From NCBI GenBank assembly GCA_947623455.1, contig OX392527.1:5576001-5640000 (forward strand): a stretch of DNA of 64,000 nt, given 5' to 3'. The DNA comes from Mimachlamys varia (lineage: Eukaryota > Mollusca > Bivalvia > Pectinida > Pectinidae). Shown one piece after another: positions 1-10,244 of this stretch (position 1 is its first letter; the number at the start of each line of letters is the position of its first letter). A program made the translations under genes and the position numbers. The notes below the pieces were generated by a model, which saw only the letters and a program-made list of their open reading frames with translations, made no database searches and was not told where the DNA came from.

Positions 1-385
1 CAGCACCACTATCATAGTCTAGTGGATACAGGGCAACAGCACTGCTATCATAGTCTAGTGGATACAGGGCAACAGCACCGCTATCTTAGTCTAGTGGATA
101 CAGGGCAACAGCACCACTATCATAGTCTAGTGGATACAGGGTAATAGCACCGCTATCATAGTCTAGTGGATATAGGGCAACAGCACCGCTATCGTAGTCT
201 GTTGGATGCAGGGCAACAGCACCGCTATCATAGTCTAGTGGATACAGGGCAACAGCATCGCTATCATAGTCTAGTGGATACAGGGCAACAGCATCGCTAT
301 CATAGTCTGTTGGATACAGGGCAACAGCATCGCTATCTAGTCCAGTGGATACAATGCAACAGCACCGCTATCGTAATCTGGCTGA
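1..385. repeat. 36-bp minisatellite, about 10 copies
   Basis: Tandem 36-bp unit containing CATAGTCTAGTGGATACAGG, truncated by the window start, so true length is unknown. Copies differ by a few substitutions (CACCGC, CATCGC, CACTGC). Because 36 is a multiple of three, a short reading frame (166-435) stays open through it, but nothing supports a protein. If the VWC gene model is right, the array lies in the intron after the exon at 639-798. Confidence 0.95.
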
Positions 386-638
386 TGATGAGTGCCAATA
401 AAGATTTTCTCCGGTTTAAAAGGAGAAGTGAGTAAACTACACAAAACATTCTTTCAAAGACATATTCAGAAACATTTAGTTTATGTTTCCAACATTTTTT
501 CAATAGTTTTTTATTACGAATCTATGTTCTGAAAAAGTCATTGACACAAACTTGTTAGTATGTAGATAGTTATTCTAACTCAAACATAGTATAAAGAGTA
601 GTCAAACAAACTCAGTGAAAATACTAAGTCAAACTTAC
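386..638. other. Single-copy intron DNA beside the VWC exon
   Basis: AT-rich unique sequence between the 36-bp array and the donor of the exon at 639-798. The donor reads GTAAGT on the minus strand at 638-633. Nothing else is recognisable. Confidence 0.6.
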
Positions 639-798
639 GTCCAGACGGTAAACACTGTGGGCAGCATTCACCAGGCAACGTCTGCTTCACCTCTCCTGGT
701 TTACAACGAACTCTTCGACAGCCCACAGCCTCACAGCTGACCACTCCATCCAGACAGAGGCAATCTGTACACGGGTCAGGCTTCCAATTCCTGTTGTG
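639..798 (-). CDS. VWC-domain exon (second VWC module) of a FRAS1-like extracellular matrix gene
   Basis: Internal exon of 160 nt encoding 53 codons plus one base. The acceptor is CAG at 801-799 after a short pyrimidine run, and the donor is GTAAGT from 638. It enters in phase 0, matching the previous exon, and exits in phase 1. In exon residue numbers, Trp5 is followed by Cys10, Cys13, Cys15, Cys22, Cys27, Cys32, Cys45, Cys46 and Cys49. These are cysteines 2-10 of a VWC module, including C-x-C and CCPQC; cysteine 1 is residue 22 of the preceding exon. VWC modules are secreted, disulphide-rich and often bind BMP ligands or build matrix. Trp5 to Cys32 have exactly the spacing of the exon at 18483-18590, pointing to duplicated modules. 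Alternatives to FRAS1 are other multi-VWC proteins (kielin/chordin-like, CRIM1, BMPER). VWC call about 0.9, FRAS1 about 0.5. Confidence 0.85.
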
Positions 799-814
799 CT
801 GTGAAAAGAAATCG

Positions 815-2278
815 TGTTCTGTACAAGTCTATATATGGTACCTGTTCTGTACAAGTCTATATATGGTACCTATTCTGTACAAGTCTATATATGGTACCTG
901 TTCTGTACAAGTCTATATATGGTACCTGTTCTGTACAAGTCTATATATGGTACCTATTCTGTACAAGTCTATATATGGTACCTGTTCTGTACAAGTCTAT
1001 ATATGGTACCTGTTCTGTACAAGTCTATATATGGTACCTATTCTGTACAAGTCTATATATGGTACCTGTTCTGTACAAGTCTATATATGGTACCTGTTCT
1101 GTACAAGTCTATATATGGTACCTGTTCTGTACAAGTCTATACATGGTACCTGTTCTGTACAAGTCTATACATGGTACCTGTTCTGTACAAGTCTATATAT
1201 GGTACCTGTTCTGTACAAGTCTATATATGGTACCTGTTCTGTACAAGTCTATATATGGTACCTGTTCTGTACAAGTCTATATATGGTACCTGTTCTGTAC
1301 AAGTCTATATATGGTACCTATTCTGTACAAGTCTATATATGGTACCTGTTCTGTACAAGTCTATATATGGTACCTGTTCTGTACTAGTCTATATATGGTA
1401 CCTGTTCTGTACAAGTCTATATATGGTACCTGTTCTGTACTAGTCTATATATGGTACCTGTTCTGTACTAGTCTATATATGGTACCTGTTCTGTACAAGT
1501 CTATACATGGTACCTGTTCTGTACAAGTCTATACATGGTACTTGTTCTGTACAAGTCTATACATGGTACCTGTTCTGTACAAGTCTATACATGGTACCTG
1601 TTCTGTACAAGTCTATACATGGTACCTGTTCTGTACAAGTCTATATATGGTACCTGTTCTGTACAAGTCTATACATGGTACCTGTTCTGTACAAGTCTAT
1701 ACATGGTACCTGTTCTGTACAAGTCTATATATGGTACCTGTTCTGTACAAGTCTATATATGGTACCTGTTCTGTACAAGTCTATACATGGTACCTGTTCT
1801 GTACAAGTCTATACATGGTACCTGTTCTGTACAAGTCTATATATGGTACCTGTTCTGTACAAGTCTATATATGGTACCTGTTCTGTACAAGTCTATACAT
1901 GGTACCTGTTCTGTACAAGTCTATACATGGTACCTGTTCTGTACAAGTCTATATATGGTACCTGTTCTGTACAAGTCTATACATGGTACCTGTTCTGTAC
2001 AAGTCTATATATGGTACCTGTTCTGTACAAGTCTATACATGGTACCTGTTCTGTACAAGTCTATACATGGTACCTGTTCTGTACAAGTCTATATATGGTA
2101 CCTGTTCTGTACAAGTCTATACATGGTACCTGTTCTGTACAAGTCTATACATGGTACCTGTTCTGTACAAGTCTATATATGGTACCTGTTCTGTACAAGA
2201 ATATATATGGTACCTGTTCTGTACAAGTCTATACATGGTACCTGTTCTGTACAAGTCTATACATGGTACCTGTTCTGT
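815..2278. repeat. 28-bp minisatellite, about 52 copies, reaching an acceptor
   Basis: Unit contains GTCTATATATGGTACCTG and TTCTGTACAA. Variants are mainly TATATATGG versus TATACATGG, and ACAAG versus ACTAG. Repeat-derived sequence starts at about 815, so only 16 nt (799-814) separate it from the exon at 639-798. Three overlapping plus-strand reading frames run through the array because no unit frame holds a stop; I do not regard them as genes. Confidence 0.97.
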
Positions 2279-2608
2279 ACTGGTTACCAATATGGTAAGT
2301 CTATGATCTGTACTGGTTACCAATATGGTAAGTCTATGATCTGTACTGGTTACCAATATGGTAAGTCTATGATCTGTACTGGTTACCAATATGGTAAGTC
2401 TGTGATCTGTACTGGTTACCAATATGGTAAGTCTATGATCTGTACTGGTTACCAATATGGTAAGTCTATGATCTGTACTGGTTACCAATATGGTAAGTCT
2501 ATGATCTGTACTGGTTACCAATATGGTAAGTCTATGATCTGTACTGGTTACCAATATGGTAAGTCTATGATCTGTACTGGTTACCAATATGGTAAGTCTG
2601 TGATCTGT
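2275..2608. repeat. 33-bp minisatellite, about 10 copies, fused to the 28-bp array
   Basis: Unit contains CTGTACTGGTTACCAATATG and GTAAGTCTATGAT. It begins directly where the 28-bp array stops and shares its CTGTAC, TATGGTA and AGTCTAT words in another order. Copies are almost identical; TCTGTGATC replaces TCTATGATC in two. Confidence 0.95.
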
Positions 2609-2740
2609 TCTATGAACTATGCAGTATTTCACCTCACATTTAGGGTGTCTTTAGGGTGTCATTACAGGCCCTTTAGGCCAGACAGTTACAAATGAGTGTA
2701 AACTGTGGGCTACTGACCGCTTGATACGTTGTAGTATGAA

Positions 2741-3404
2741 CCACAGCACAATGTATTATCTGTAAATATTTACAGGACCCTTAACCCCAGCACCATGTAT
2801 TATCTGTATATATTTACACGACCCTTAACCTCAGCACGATGTATTATCTGTAAATATTTACACGACCCTTAACCTCAGCACAATGTATTATCTGTAAATA
2901 TTTACACAACCCTTAACCTCAGCACAATGTATTATTTGTAAATATTTACATGACCCTTAACCTCAGCACAATGTATTATCTGTAAATATTTAACAGGACC
3001 CTTAACCTCAGCACGATGTATTATCTGTACATATTTACAGGACCCTTAACCTCAGCACAATGTATTATCTGTAAATATTTACACGACCCTTAACCTCAGC
3101 ACGATGTATTATCTGTATATATTTACACGACCCTTAACCTCAGCACAATGTATTATCTGTAAATATTTACACGACCCTTAACCTCAGCACGATGTATTAT
3201 CTGTAAATATTTACACGACCCTTAACCTCAGCACAATGTATTATCTGTAAATATTTACACGACCCTTAACCTCAGCACAATGTATTATCTGTAAATATTT
3301 ACATGACCCTTAACCTCAGCACAATGTATTATCTGTAAATATTTACATGACCCTTAACCTCAGCACAATGTATTATCTGTAAATATTTACACGACCCTTA
3401 ACCC
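2741..3404. repeat. 44-bp minisatellite, about 15 copies, with a palindromic core
   Basis: Unit contains AGCACAATGTATTATCTG, the perfect 12-bp palindrome GTAAATATTTAC, and CGACCCTTAACCTC. A few copies alter one arm of the palindrome (GTATATATTTAC, GTACATATTTAC). It lies in the intron between the exons at 5716-5805 and 639-798. Confidence 0.95.
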
Positions 3405-3825
3405 TATCATACATGTTCTGGAGGATGTCTCATTTGAAGAGTTTTTTCCCCTAAAAAACAATAATTTATAAAGACAGTCATGGCAGCTATCCACACCTGG
3501 ATGATGAAGTAGACAAACATCATTTACATATGTGTGTTGGTTATGTCCCTATCTAACTAGTCAGTAAGTAAAGATGGTAAGTGTTCTGTATCAGCTTTGG
3601 TTTCTGTAAATCTCTTTACATGCTGTATTAATATCAAGACATTAAAATACAATTATCTTCTTTAAGATTTCAGTTTTGCCCTGCCTTCAATTTATCTACA
3701 GCAGTTTCTAAATCAACAGTAATAACCCCTCATGGCTTTGATAAACAGGAGCTCTTCTGACATGTAGCTGATACATTTTACCTCTAATTTTATTAAGTAC
3801 GTCATGTCCCACCCTTTATCTGTCC
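3405..3825. other. Single-copy intron DNA
   Basis: AT-rich unique sequence between two arrays. I found no open reading frame, RNA gene or repeat. Confidence 0.5.
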
Positions 3826-4720
3826 CTTAACTCTCCACCTCCCTTACACCACTATCTACTGTCCTGATCCCCCTCCCCTAACCCCTCCCCCACACTCCTC
3901 TCTCTTCCTTACACCACTATCTACAATTGATCCACCTCCCCTTACCCCTCCCCCACACTCCTCTCCCTCCCTTACACCACTATCTACAATCCTGATCCCC
4001 CTCCCCCACACTCCTCTCCCTTCCTTACACCACTATCTACAATCCTGACCCCCCTCCCCTAACCCCTCCCCAACACTCCTCACCCTCCCTTACACCATCA
4101 TCTACTGTCCTGATTCCCCTCCCCTAACCCCTCCCCCACACTCCTCTCTCTTCCTTACACCACTATCTACAATTGATCCACCTCCCCTTACCCCTCCCCC
4201 ACACTCCTCTCCCTCCCTTACACCACTATCTACAATCCTGATCCCCCTCCCCCACACTCCTCTCCCTTCCTTACACCACTATCTACAATCCTGACCCCCC
4301 TCCCCTAACCCCTCCCCAACACTCCTCACCCTCCCTTACACCATCATCTACTGTCCTGATTCCCCTCCCCTAACCCCTCCCCCACACTCCTCTCCCTCCC
4401 TTACACCACTATCTACAATCCTGATCCCCCTCCCCTAACCCCCCCACACTCCTCTCCCGCCCTTACACCACTATCTACTGTCCTGATTCCCCTCCCCTAA
4501 CCCCTCCCCCACACTCCTCTCCCTTCCTTACACCACTATCTACTGTCCTGATCCACCTCCCCTAACCCCTCCCCCACACTCCTCTCCCTCCCTTACACCA
4601 CTATCTACAATCCTGACCCCCCTCCCCTAACCCCTCCCCCACACTCCTCTTCCTTCCTTACACCACTATCTACAATCCTGATCCCCCTCTTCCAACCCCT
4701 CCCCCCCAATTCCTCTCCCT
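3826..4720. repeat. About 65-bp C-rich minisatellite, 13-14 copies, G-quadruplex prone on the minus strand
   Basis: Units combine CTTACACCACTATCTAC, a C-rich middle and ACACTCCTCTCCCT. On the minus strand (sense for the VWC gene) the middle reads as runs of four to five G separated by A, TTA and A. A block beginning at 3901 repeats near 4147 (period about 246 bp), so there is a higher-order repeat of about four units. Confidence 0.93.
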
Positions 4721-5204
4721 ACCATCATCTACAGTACCACCATCTCTGTGACCCATGTAACATTATCCATGTCAGTCTGAATATTCCATCAAATCCATGC
4801 CCTGAAACATAATTTCATATGTCATTAATATAGATTTAAGTTTCCCCCTAGCTCTGTACTATCAGCACCCACCCTTATCCTGCAGAGGTCATTCTGGTTC
4901 TCTGGCTTATCTAGGAGACTAACTTCTTCTGCACATATAGACACAATTAAGCTATGTAATCAAATAATTCTGATACATTTGTAATCATACAGTGACAGAT
5001 TATCATGTCAGAATAAAGCTAGGAATATCATATACTTTTAACAGCATGTAAAGAAAGACCAGCTCAGGAGTGGAATGGTTTAATGAATATGGGCCCTGAT
5101 ATTATCACAGAATTCTCAAATATGGACAATTTTTCAAATGTCCAGTGTAAAATTAGTAGCAGTGCAAAATTGACTCTTCCAACGGTGTCTTGACAAATGA
5201 CAAG
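4721..5204. other. Single-copy intron DNA
   Basis: Unique AT-rich sequence with no supported feature. Confidence 0.5.
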
Positions 5205-5520
5205 TGATTCCCCCCCCCCCCAACAATACATGATTCCCCACCCCGGACAATACATGATTCCCCACCCCCCAGACAATACATGATTCCCCACCCCCCAGAC
5301 AATACATGATTCCCCACCCCCCAGACAATACATGATTCTCCACCCCGGACAATACATGATTCCCCACCCCAGACAAAACATGATCCCCCACCCCCCAGAC
5401 AATAAGTGATCCCCCACCCCCCAGACAATAAGTGATCCCCCAACCCCCAGACAATAAGTGATCCCCCAACCCCCCAGACAATACATGATTCCCCCAACCC
5501 CAAGACAAAATGTTATCCCC
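5205..5520. repeat. 24-27-bp C-rich minisatellite, about 12 copies
   Basis: Unit contains AGACAATACATGATTCCCC followed by a C run of variable length. On the minus strand each unit gives runs such as GGGGGGTGGGG. It ends about 195 nt downstream, in gene sense, of the donor of the exon at 5716-5805. Minus-strand reading frames here (around 5064-5598) are glycine-rich and repeat-driven, not credible genes. Confidence 0.93.
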
Positions 5521-5715
5521 CCCCCCCTCCCCGCCCACACACACACAAACGATACGTGATGGCTGCAGGTCAGTATAACCTTCCATCCACGTAACCAAAT
5601 AAATTAAGTTTTGGGAAAATGTTTTTATTTTTCAATATATTTTTAATGTTGAAATAAATTTTTTTTTTTTTTAAAGGCAGACATAAGAAATATGCAATTT
5701 ATAGATTACACTTAC
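5521..5715. other. Short unique intron segment next to the VWC exon donor
   Basis: Holds a short CA run, a T run at about 5659-5674 and the minus-strand donor GTAAGT at 5715-5710. Confidence 0.5.
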
Positions 5716-5805
5716 CGGAATTGTCTGCCCTTGGTGTTGACATGGCGATAGTTGCTGTACACATTCTGGACAACAGTCATTTGATGGAATTTGTAGATAT
5801 TCGCC
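5716..5805 (-). CDS. VWC-domain exon (end of module 1, start of module 2) of a FRAS1-like gene
   Basis: Internal exon of 90 nt, exactly 30 codons, phase 0 at both ends. The acceptor is CAG at 5808-5806 after an almost pure T tract in sense orientation; the donor is GTAAGT from 5715. It starts with GEYLQI and has CCPEC at residues 11-15, the closing signature of a VWC module. Cys22 and Gly26 then open the next module, which continues in the exon at 639-798. The join with the exon at 18483-18590 reads Cys-Arg-Phe-Ser-Lys then Gly-Glu. From memory, the first VWC of vertebrate FRAS1 has a very similar Lys-Gly-Glu-x-Leu-Gln-Ile stretch before its CCPEC. FRAS1 is a large matrix protein of embryonic basement membranes. 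Only the domain class is directly shown. A 60-codon plus-strand frame over this exon (5721-5903) is a shadow. Confidence 0.85.
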
Positions 5806-5939
5806 CTGAAAAAAAAAAACATTTTAATTATTTTATTCAGTATACATCAGAGATCCAAGATAGATCTTGGTGCCCAACATCCATGATTTTCATTTGTTCT
5901 TAAAAGGTTGGATCTTTTCTCCTTTTTTACTTTCATCTA

Positions 5940-6425
5940 CCGTAATTTCCTGCGTATTGCCCGTGGTCTATACTATTTTTACATCAGAAGATGCCAACAA
6001 GTGCGGGCTATCTACCGGTGCGGGCTATCTGTATTTTTTAAAACCAAATTATTAAATAATGCGGGCTATACGTTGTTAAATGTTTCCACTTTTATCAACA
6101 TGTCGATCTATGCTATTTGTAAACAAAATATATCATTGATAAGTTAATAAAGAGCTTTAGTTATACACATAAACATATATATTTCCAAAATAAACACAAT
6201 ATTTCCATCATATGTCTCTGATTTCAAGCATTCAAAATAATTAATCACAAACTCACATACGAAGTACACTTGTACTCACTAGGTATACATTCAACATATA
6301 ACCCGTGGGTAATCTTAACTTTCAGTGCGGGTTTTCTGGAATTTATTTTACAAAAGCCTCAATAATGCCTGAATTTACTTCACGAGGGCTATACCACGGT
6401 GCGGGTAATACGCAGGAAATTACGG
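5940..6425. mobile_element. Non-autonomous DNA transposon (MITE-like), TA target site
   Basis: The ends are 24-nt terminal inverted repeats beginning CCGTAATTTCCTGCGTATT, with one mismatch, and they extend further after a 4-nt indel. TA flanks both sides (5938-5939 and 6426-6427), consistent with a duplicated TA target. The interior is AT-rich and repeats GTGCGGGCTAT-like words near both ends. It has no transposase frame; the short frames at 5867-6147 are not significant. TA duplication suggests the Tc1/mariner/pogo side, but I cannot assign a superfamily. Inserted 135 nt upstream, in gene sense, of the exon at 5716-5805. Confidence 0.8.
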
Positions 6426-6429
6426 TATG

Positions 6430-7170
6430 TATATAAAGCTTTTTGAAGAATTTTAACACATTTGACCCCTGTGACCTTGATCATGGGTCAAGGTCATCTA
6501 TTTGAACAAAATAGGTAGCTCTTCATTCGAGCATGCAACAGGCCAAATATCAGTACCCTTGGCCTTTAGGTTATTAAGAAGCTTCTTGAAGATTTTTAAC
6601 ACACTTGACCCCTGTGACCTTGAGAGCCAGTCAAGGTAATTCATTTGAACAAAGTTGTTAGCCATTCATCTCTGCATGCAACAGACCAAAAATGAGTACC
6701 CTGGGCCTTTTGGTTATTGAGAAGTTTCTTGAAGGTTTTGAGACATTTGACTCTTGTGATCTTGAAAGTATATCAATGTCATTCATTTGTACAAACCTGG
6801 TAATCCTTCATCCCAGCATGCTACAAGCCAAATATCAGTACCCTGAGCCATTGGGTTATTGAGAAGATCAGCTCAAAACCTTAACAATTTAATGCACAGC
6901 TTGGACCAAGGGGAACCCACACATGAAATTTGAGAAGGATCCATCCAGAAGTTCTCAAGTAATAGCAATCACAAACTATTATTGTCAAAAGCCAAGATGG
7001 CTTTCTGTCAGCCGTATTGTTTTTCAAATCGGCTCAAAAAGATAATGCACAACTATATTTTATGGACCAAGGGAAACCTGCATATCAAGTTTGAGAAGGA
7101 TCCATCAAGCACTTCTCAAGGAGTGATCATAAGAATGGTTTAAGGAAGGATGACAGACCAAGGATGCAGG
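6430..7170. repeat. Dispersed repeat of bivalve type with about 142-bp internal periodicity
   Basis: Three diverged copies of a motif around TTTGACCCCTGTGACCTTGA occur near 6460, 6600 and 6742. They are followed by two related tail segments with TTTGAGAAGGATCCATC (about 6930 and 7090). I recall this type of sequence from bivalve genomes, but no search was done. It has no coding potential. Confidence 0.55.
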
Positions 7171-7292
7171 GAAATATTTGAGATGGTGGGCTAAAAATAT
7201 ATCATACCATTATCACAACTCAATGTAGGCTTGGTTTACACTGACTAGATAATACCATCTTATAACTTCTGTCTTGTTTACCCAACGTACAA
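7171..7292. other. Unique spacer
   Basis: Short unique stretch before the next array; nothing recognised. Confidence 0.4.
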
Positions 7293-9222
7293 CAGTCTTG
7301 AACCCCCTCCCCTAGGCTTAGTTAACACTAACTACAGTCCTGATCATCTTCCCCTAGGCTTGGTTAACATGTCCTGATCCCCCTCTCCTAGACTTGGTTA
7401 ACACTACAGTCCTGATCCCCCTCCCCTAGACTTGGTTAACACTACAGTCCTGATCCCCCTCCCCTAGGCTTGGTTAACACATCCTGATCCCCCTCCCCTA
7501 GGCTTGGTTAACACTACAGTCCTGATCCCCCTCCCCTAGACTTGGTTAACACATCCTGATCCCCCTCCTCTAGGCTTGGTTAACACTACAGTCCTGATCC
7601 CCCTCCCCTAGACTTGGTTAACACATCCTGATCCCCCTCCCCTAAACTTGGTTAACACTAGTCCTGATCCCCCTCCCCTAGGCTTGGTAAACACATCCTG
7701 ATCCCCCTCCTCTAGTCTTGGTTAACACTACAGTCCTGATCCCCCTCCCCTAGACTTGGTTAACACTACAGTCCTGATCCACATCCCCTAGGCTTGGTTA
7801 ACACATCCTGATCCCCCTCCCCTAGACTTGGTTAACTCTACAGTCCTGATCCCCCTCCCCTAGACTTTGTTAACACGTCCTGATCTCCCTCCCCTAGACT
7901 TGGTTAACACGTACTGATCCCCCCCCCCTTAGGCTTGGTTAACACTACAGTCCTGATCCCCCTCCCCTAGGCTTGGATAACACGTCCTGATCCCCCTCCC
8001 CTAGGCTTGGTTAAAACGTCCTGATCCCCCTCCCTTAGGCTTGGTTAACACGTCCTGATCCCCCTCCCCTAGACTTGGTTAACACTACAGTCCTGAGACC
8101 CTCCCCTAGACTTTGTTAACACGTCCTGATCTCCCTCCCCTAGGCTTGGTTAACACGTCCTGATCCCCCTCCCCTAGACTTGGATAACACGTCCTGATCC
8201 CCACCCCTAGGCTTGGTTAACACGTCCTGATCTCCCTCCCCTAGACTTGGTTAACACGTCCTGATCCCCCTCCCCTAGACTTGGTTAACACTACAGTCCT
8301 GAGACCCTCCCCTAGACTTTGTTAACACGTCCTGATCTCCCTCCCCTAGGCTTGGTTAACACGTCCTGATCCCCCTCCCCTAGACTTGGTTAACACGTCC
8401 TGATCCCCACCCCTAGGCTTGGTTAACACGTCCTGATCTCCCTCCCCTAGACTTGGTTAACACTACAGTCCTGATCCCCCTCCCCTAGACTTGGTTAACA
8501 CTACAGTCCTGATCCCCTCCCCTAGACTTGGTTAACACGTCCTGATCCCCCTCCCCTAGACTTGGTTAACACGTCCTGATCCCCCTCCCCTAGACTTGGT
8601 TAACACTACAGTCCTGATCCCCCTCCCCTAGACTTGGTTAACACTACAGTCCTGATTCCCCTCCCCTAGGCTTGGTTAACACGTCCTGATCCCCCTCCCC
8701 TAGACTTGGTTAACACTACAGTCCTGATCCCCCTCCTCTAGACTTGGTTAACATGTCCTGATCCCCCTCCCCTAGACTTGGTTAACACTACAGTCTTGGT
8801 CCCCCTCCCCTAGACTTGGTTATCACTACAGTCCTGATCCCCTCCCCTAGACTTGGTTATCACTACAGTCCTGACCCCCTCCAGACTTGGTTAACACTAC
8901 AGTCCTGATCCCCCTCCCCTAGACTTGGTTATCACTACAGTCCTGATCCCCCTCCCCTAGACTTGGTTAACACTACAGTCTTGGTCCCCCTCCCCTAGAC
9001 TTGGTTATCACTACAGTCCTGATCCCCTCCCCTAGACTTGGTTATCACTACAGTCCTGACCCCCTCCAGACTTGGTTAACACTACAGTCCTGATCCCCCT
9101 CCCCTAGACTTGGTTATCACTACAGTCCTGATCCCCTCCCCTAGACTTGGTTAACACGTTCTGATCCCCCTCCCCTAGGCTTGGTTAACACGTCTTGATC
9201 CCCCTCCCCTAGACTTGGTTAT
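7293..9222. repeat. 34/38-bp minisatellite, about 53 copies
   Basis: Two interspersed unit lengths share CCCCTAGACTTGGTTAACAC and a C-rich part. They differ by ACGTCC (34 bp) versus ACTACAGTCC (38 bp). Blocks recur in the same order, for example near 8041-8260 and 8278-8450, and near 8790-8920 and 8970-9100. Every unit keeps GTTAAC or a one-base variant. On the minus strand the C-rich part gives GGGGAGGGGG. Confidence 0.95.
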
Positions 9223-10244
9223 GTTACTAACTAATTGATACCACTTTATGGCTCAATCACAACTCAAAGAAGGCTATTTCATGGTTCACTATCATCATTA
9301 AAATACTGCTGAGTTTTTTGTTTAATCAGATTAAATTTCTTTAAAAGTTCAAACAGACCAGTGATCCAGGGCAGAGTGAGCCCTGTTGTCTCCTGGCTAT
9401 TGTTTTGTTGTGGGTAGAAATTAATGACATGTGAAGATTCTGGTATGTTATCACGCATAGCAAGTGGTACTGTTTGGTGACCTGAAGTTAAACAGTAAAT
9501 AATCATACCTATCATCAATACGCCACATCACCTGTTTTCATGAGTGAATAAAAGACTTCTTTTGCCACAGAAATTTTTAATTTTGGAGACAGGAAAAAGA
9601 AGATTGAGGCGATGGTCACACAGGTCATTGTTCTGTGAGCAGATAAAACCGTAACCATAGCTCATCTGATAATCTCTGTTGCCAGGTTAACGCCCCATTT
9701 CACTGCGGCTATTATTTGCGGCCCTTTGATCAACGACTCTGGCAGCTTGAGGTGTGAAGTTGTTACCCGGTCATATCTAACTCGCCATTGGCCAAAATTT
9801 ATTATCATCATCAAGTCATGTGACACTGATTTATTCAAACAACAAAAAGACATTGACCTTTCTATTATCGTTGTGTGGTATACATTTCTAAGTTTAAACA
9901 TTTGTTTAATTTTCATTAAATCCATCCAGTGATTATCAGAAGTACAATACTAGAATGATTCCCCTGGGGAACCACAGTTATTTATTGATGATATAAAGGT
10001 GTAAGGTGTTGGTTAAAGATTGATGAACAGTTCAGCACTGATGACCTCCCCCTGACAACCGAATCTGTTAGACCCAACAGTTTCACCGACACATTAACAA
10101 GTTTGACAGCAAAATATGTGTAGGGCAATTGTTTCCTAAACTTATCTGAAGTGAAAGCTGTTTCTGTCATAAAGAATTCTGCCTTGTGTCCGCATCCTTA
10201 TTATATAATTAATGTGTATTGCCGAAACGACATACCAGTAGACT
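9223..10244. other. Single-copy intron DNA
   Basis: About 1 kb of AT-rich unique sequence. Reading frames at 9279-9518, 9662-9932 and 9982-10170 are under 90 codons, overlap on opposite strands and show no recognisable domain, so I do not call them. Confidence 0.5.

Noticed and set aside
801..2695. Long Tyr/Cys/Leu-rich reading frames over the 28-bp and 33-bp arrays
   Set aside because: All frames are open because the unit has no stop; the same array lies in an intron of the VWC gene on the other strand, and there is no domain or start context.
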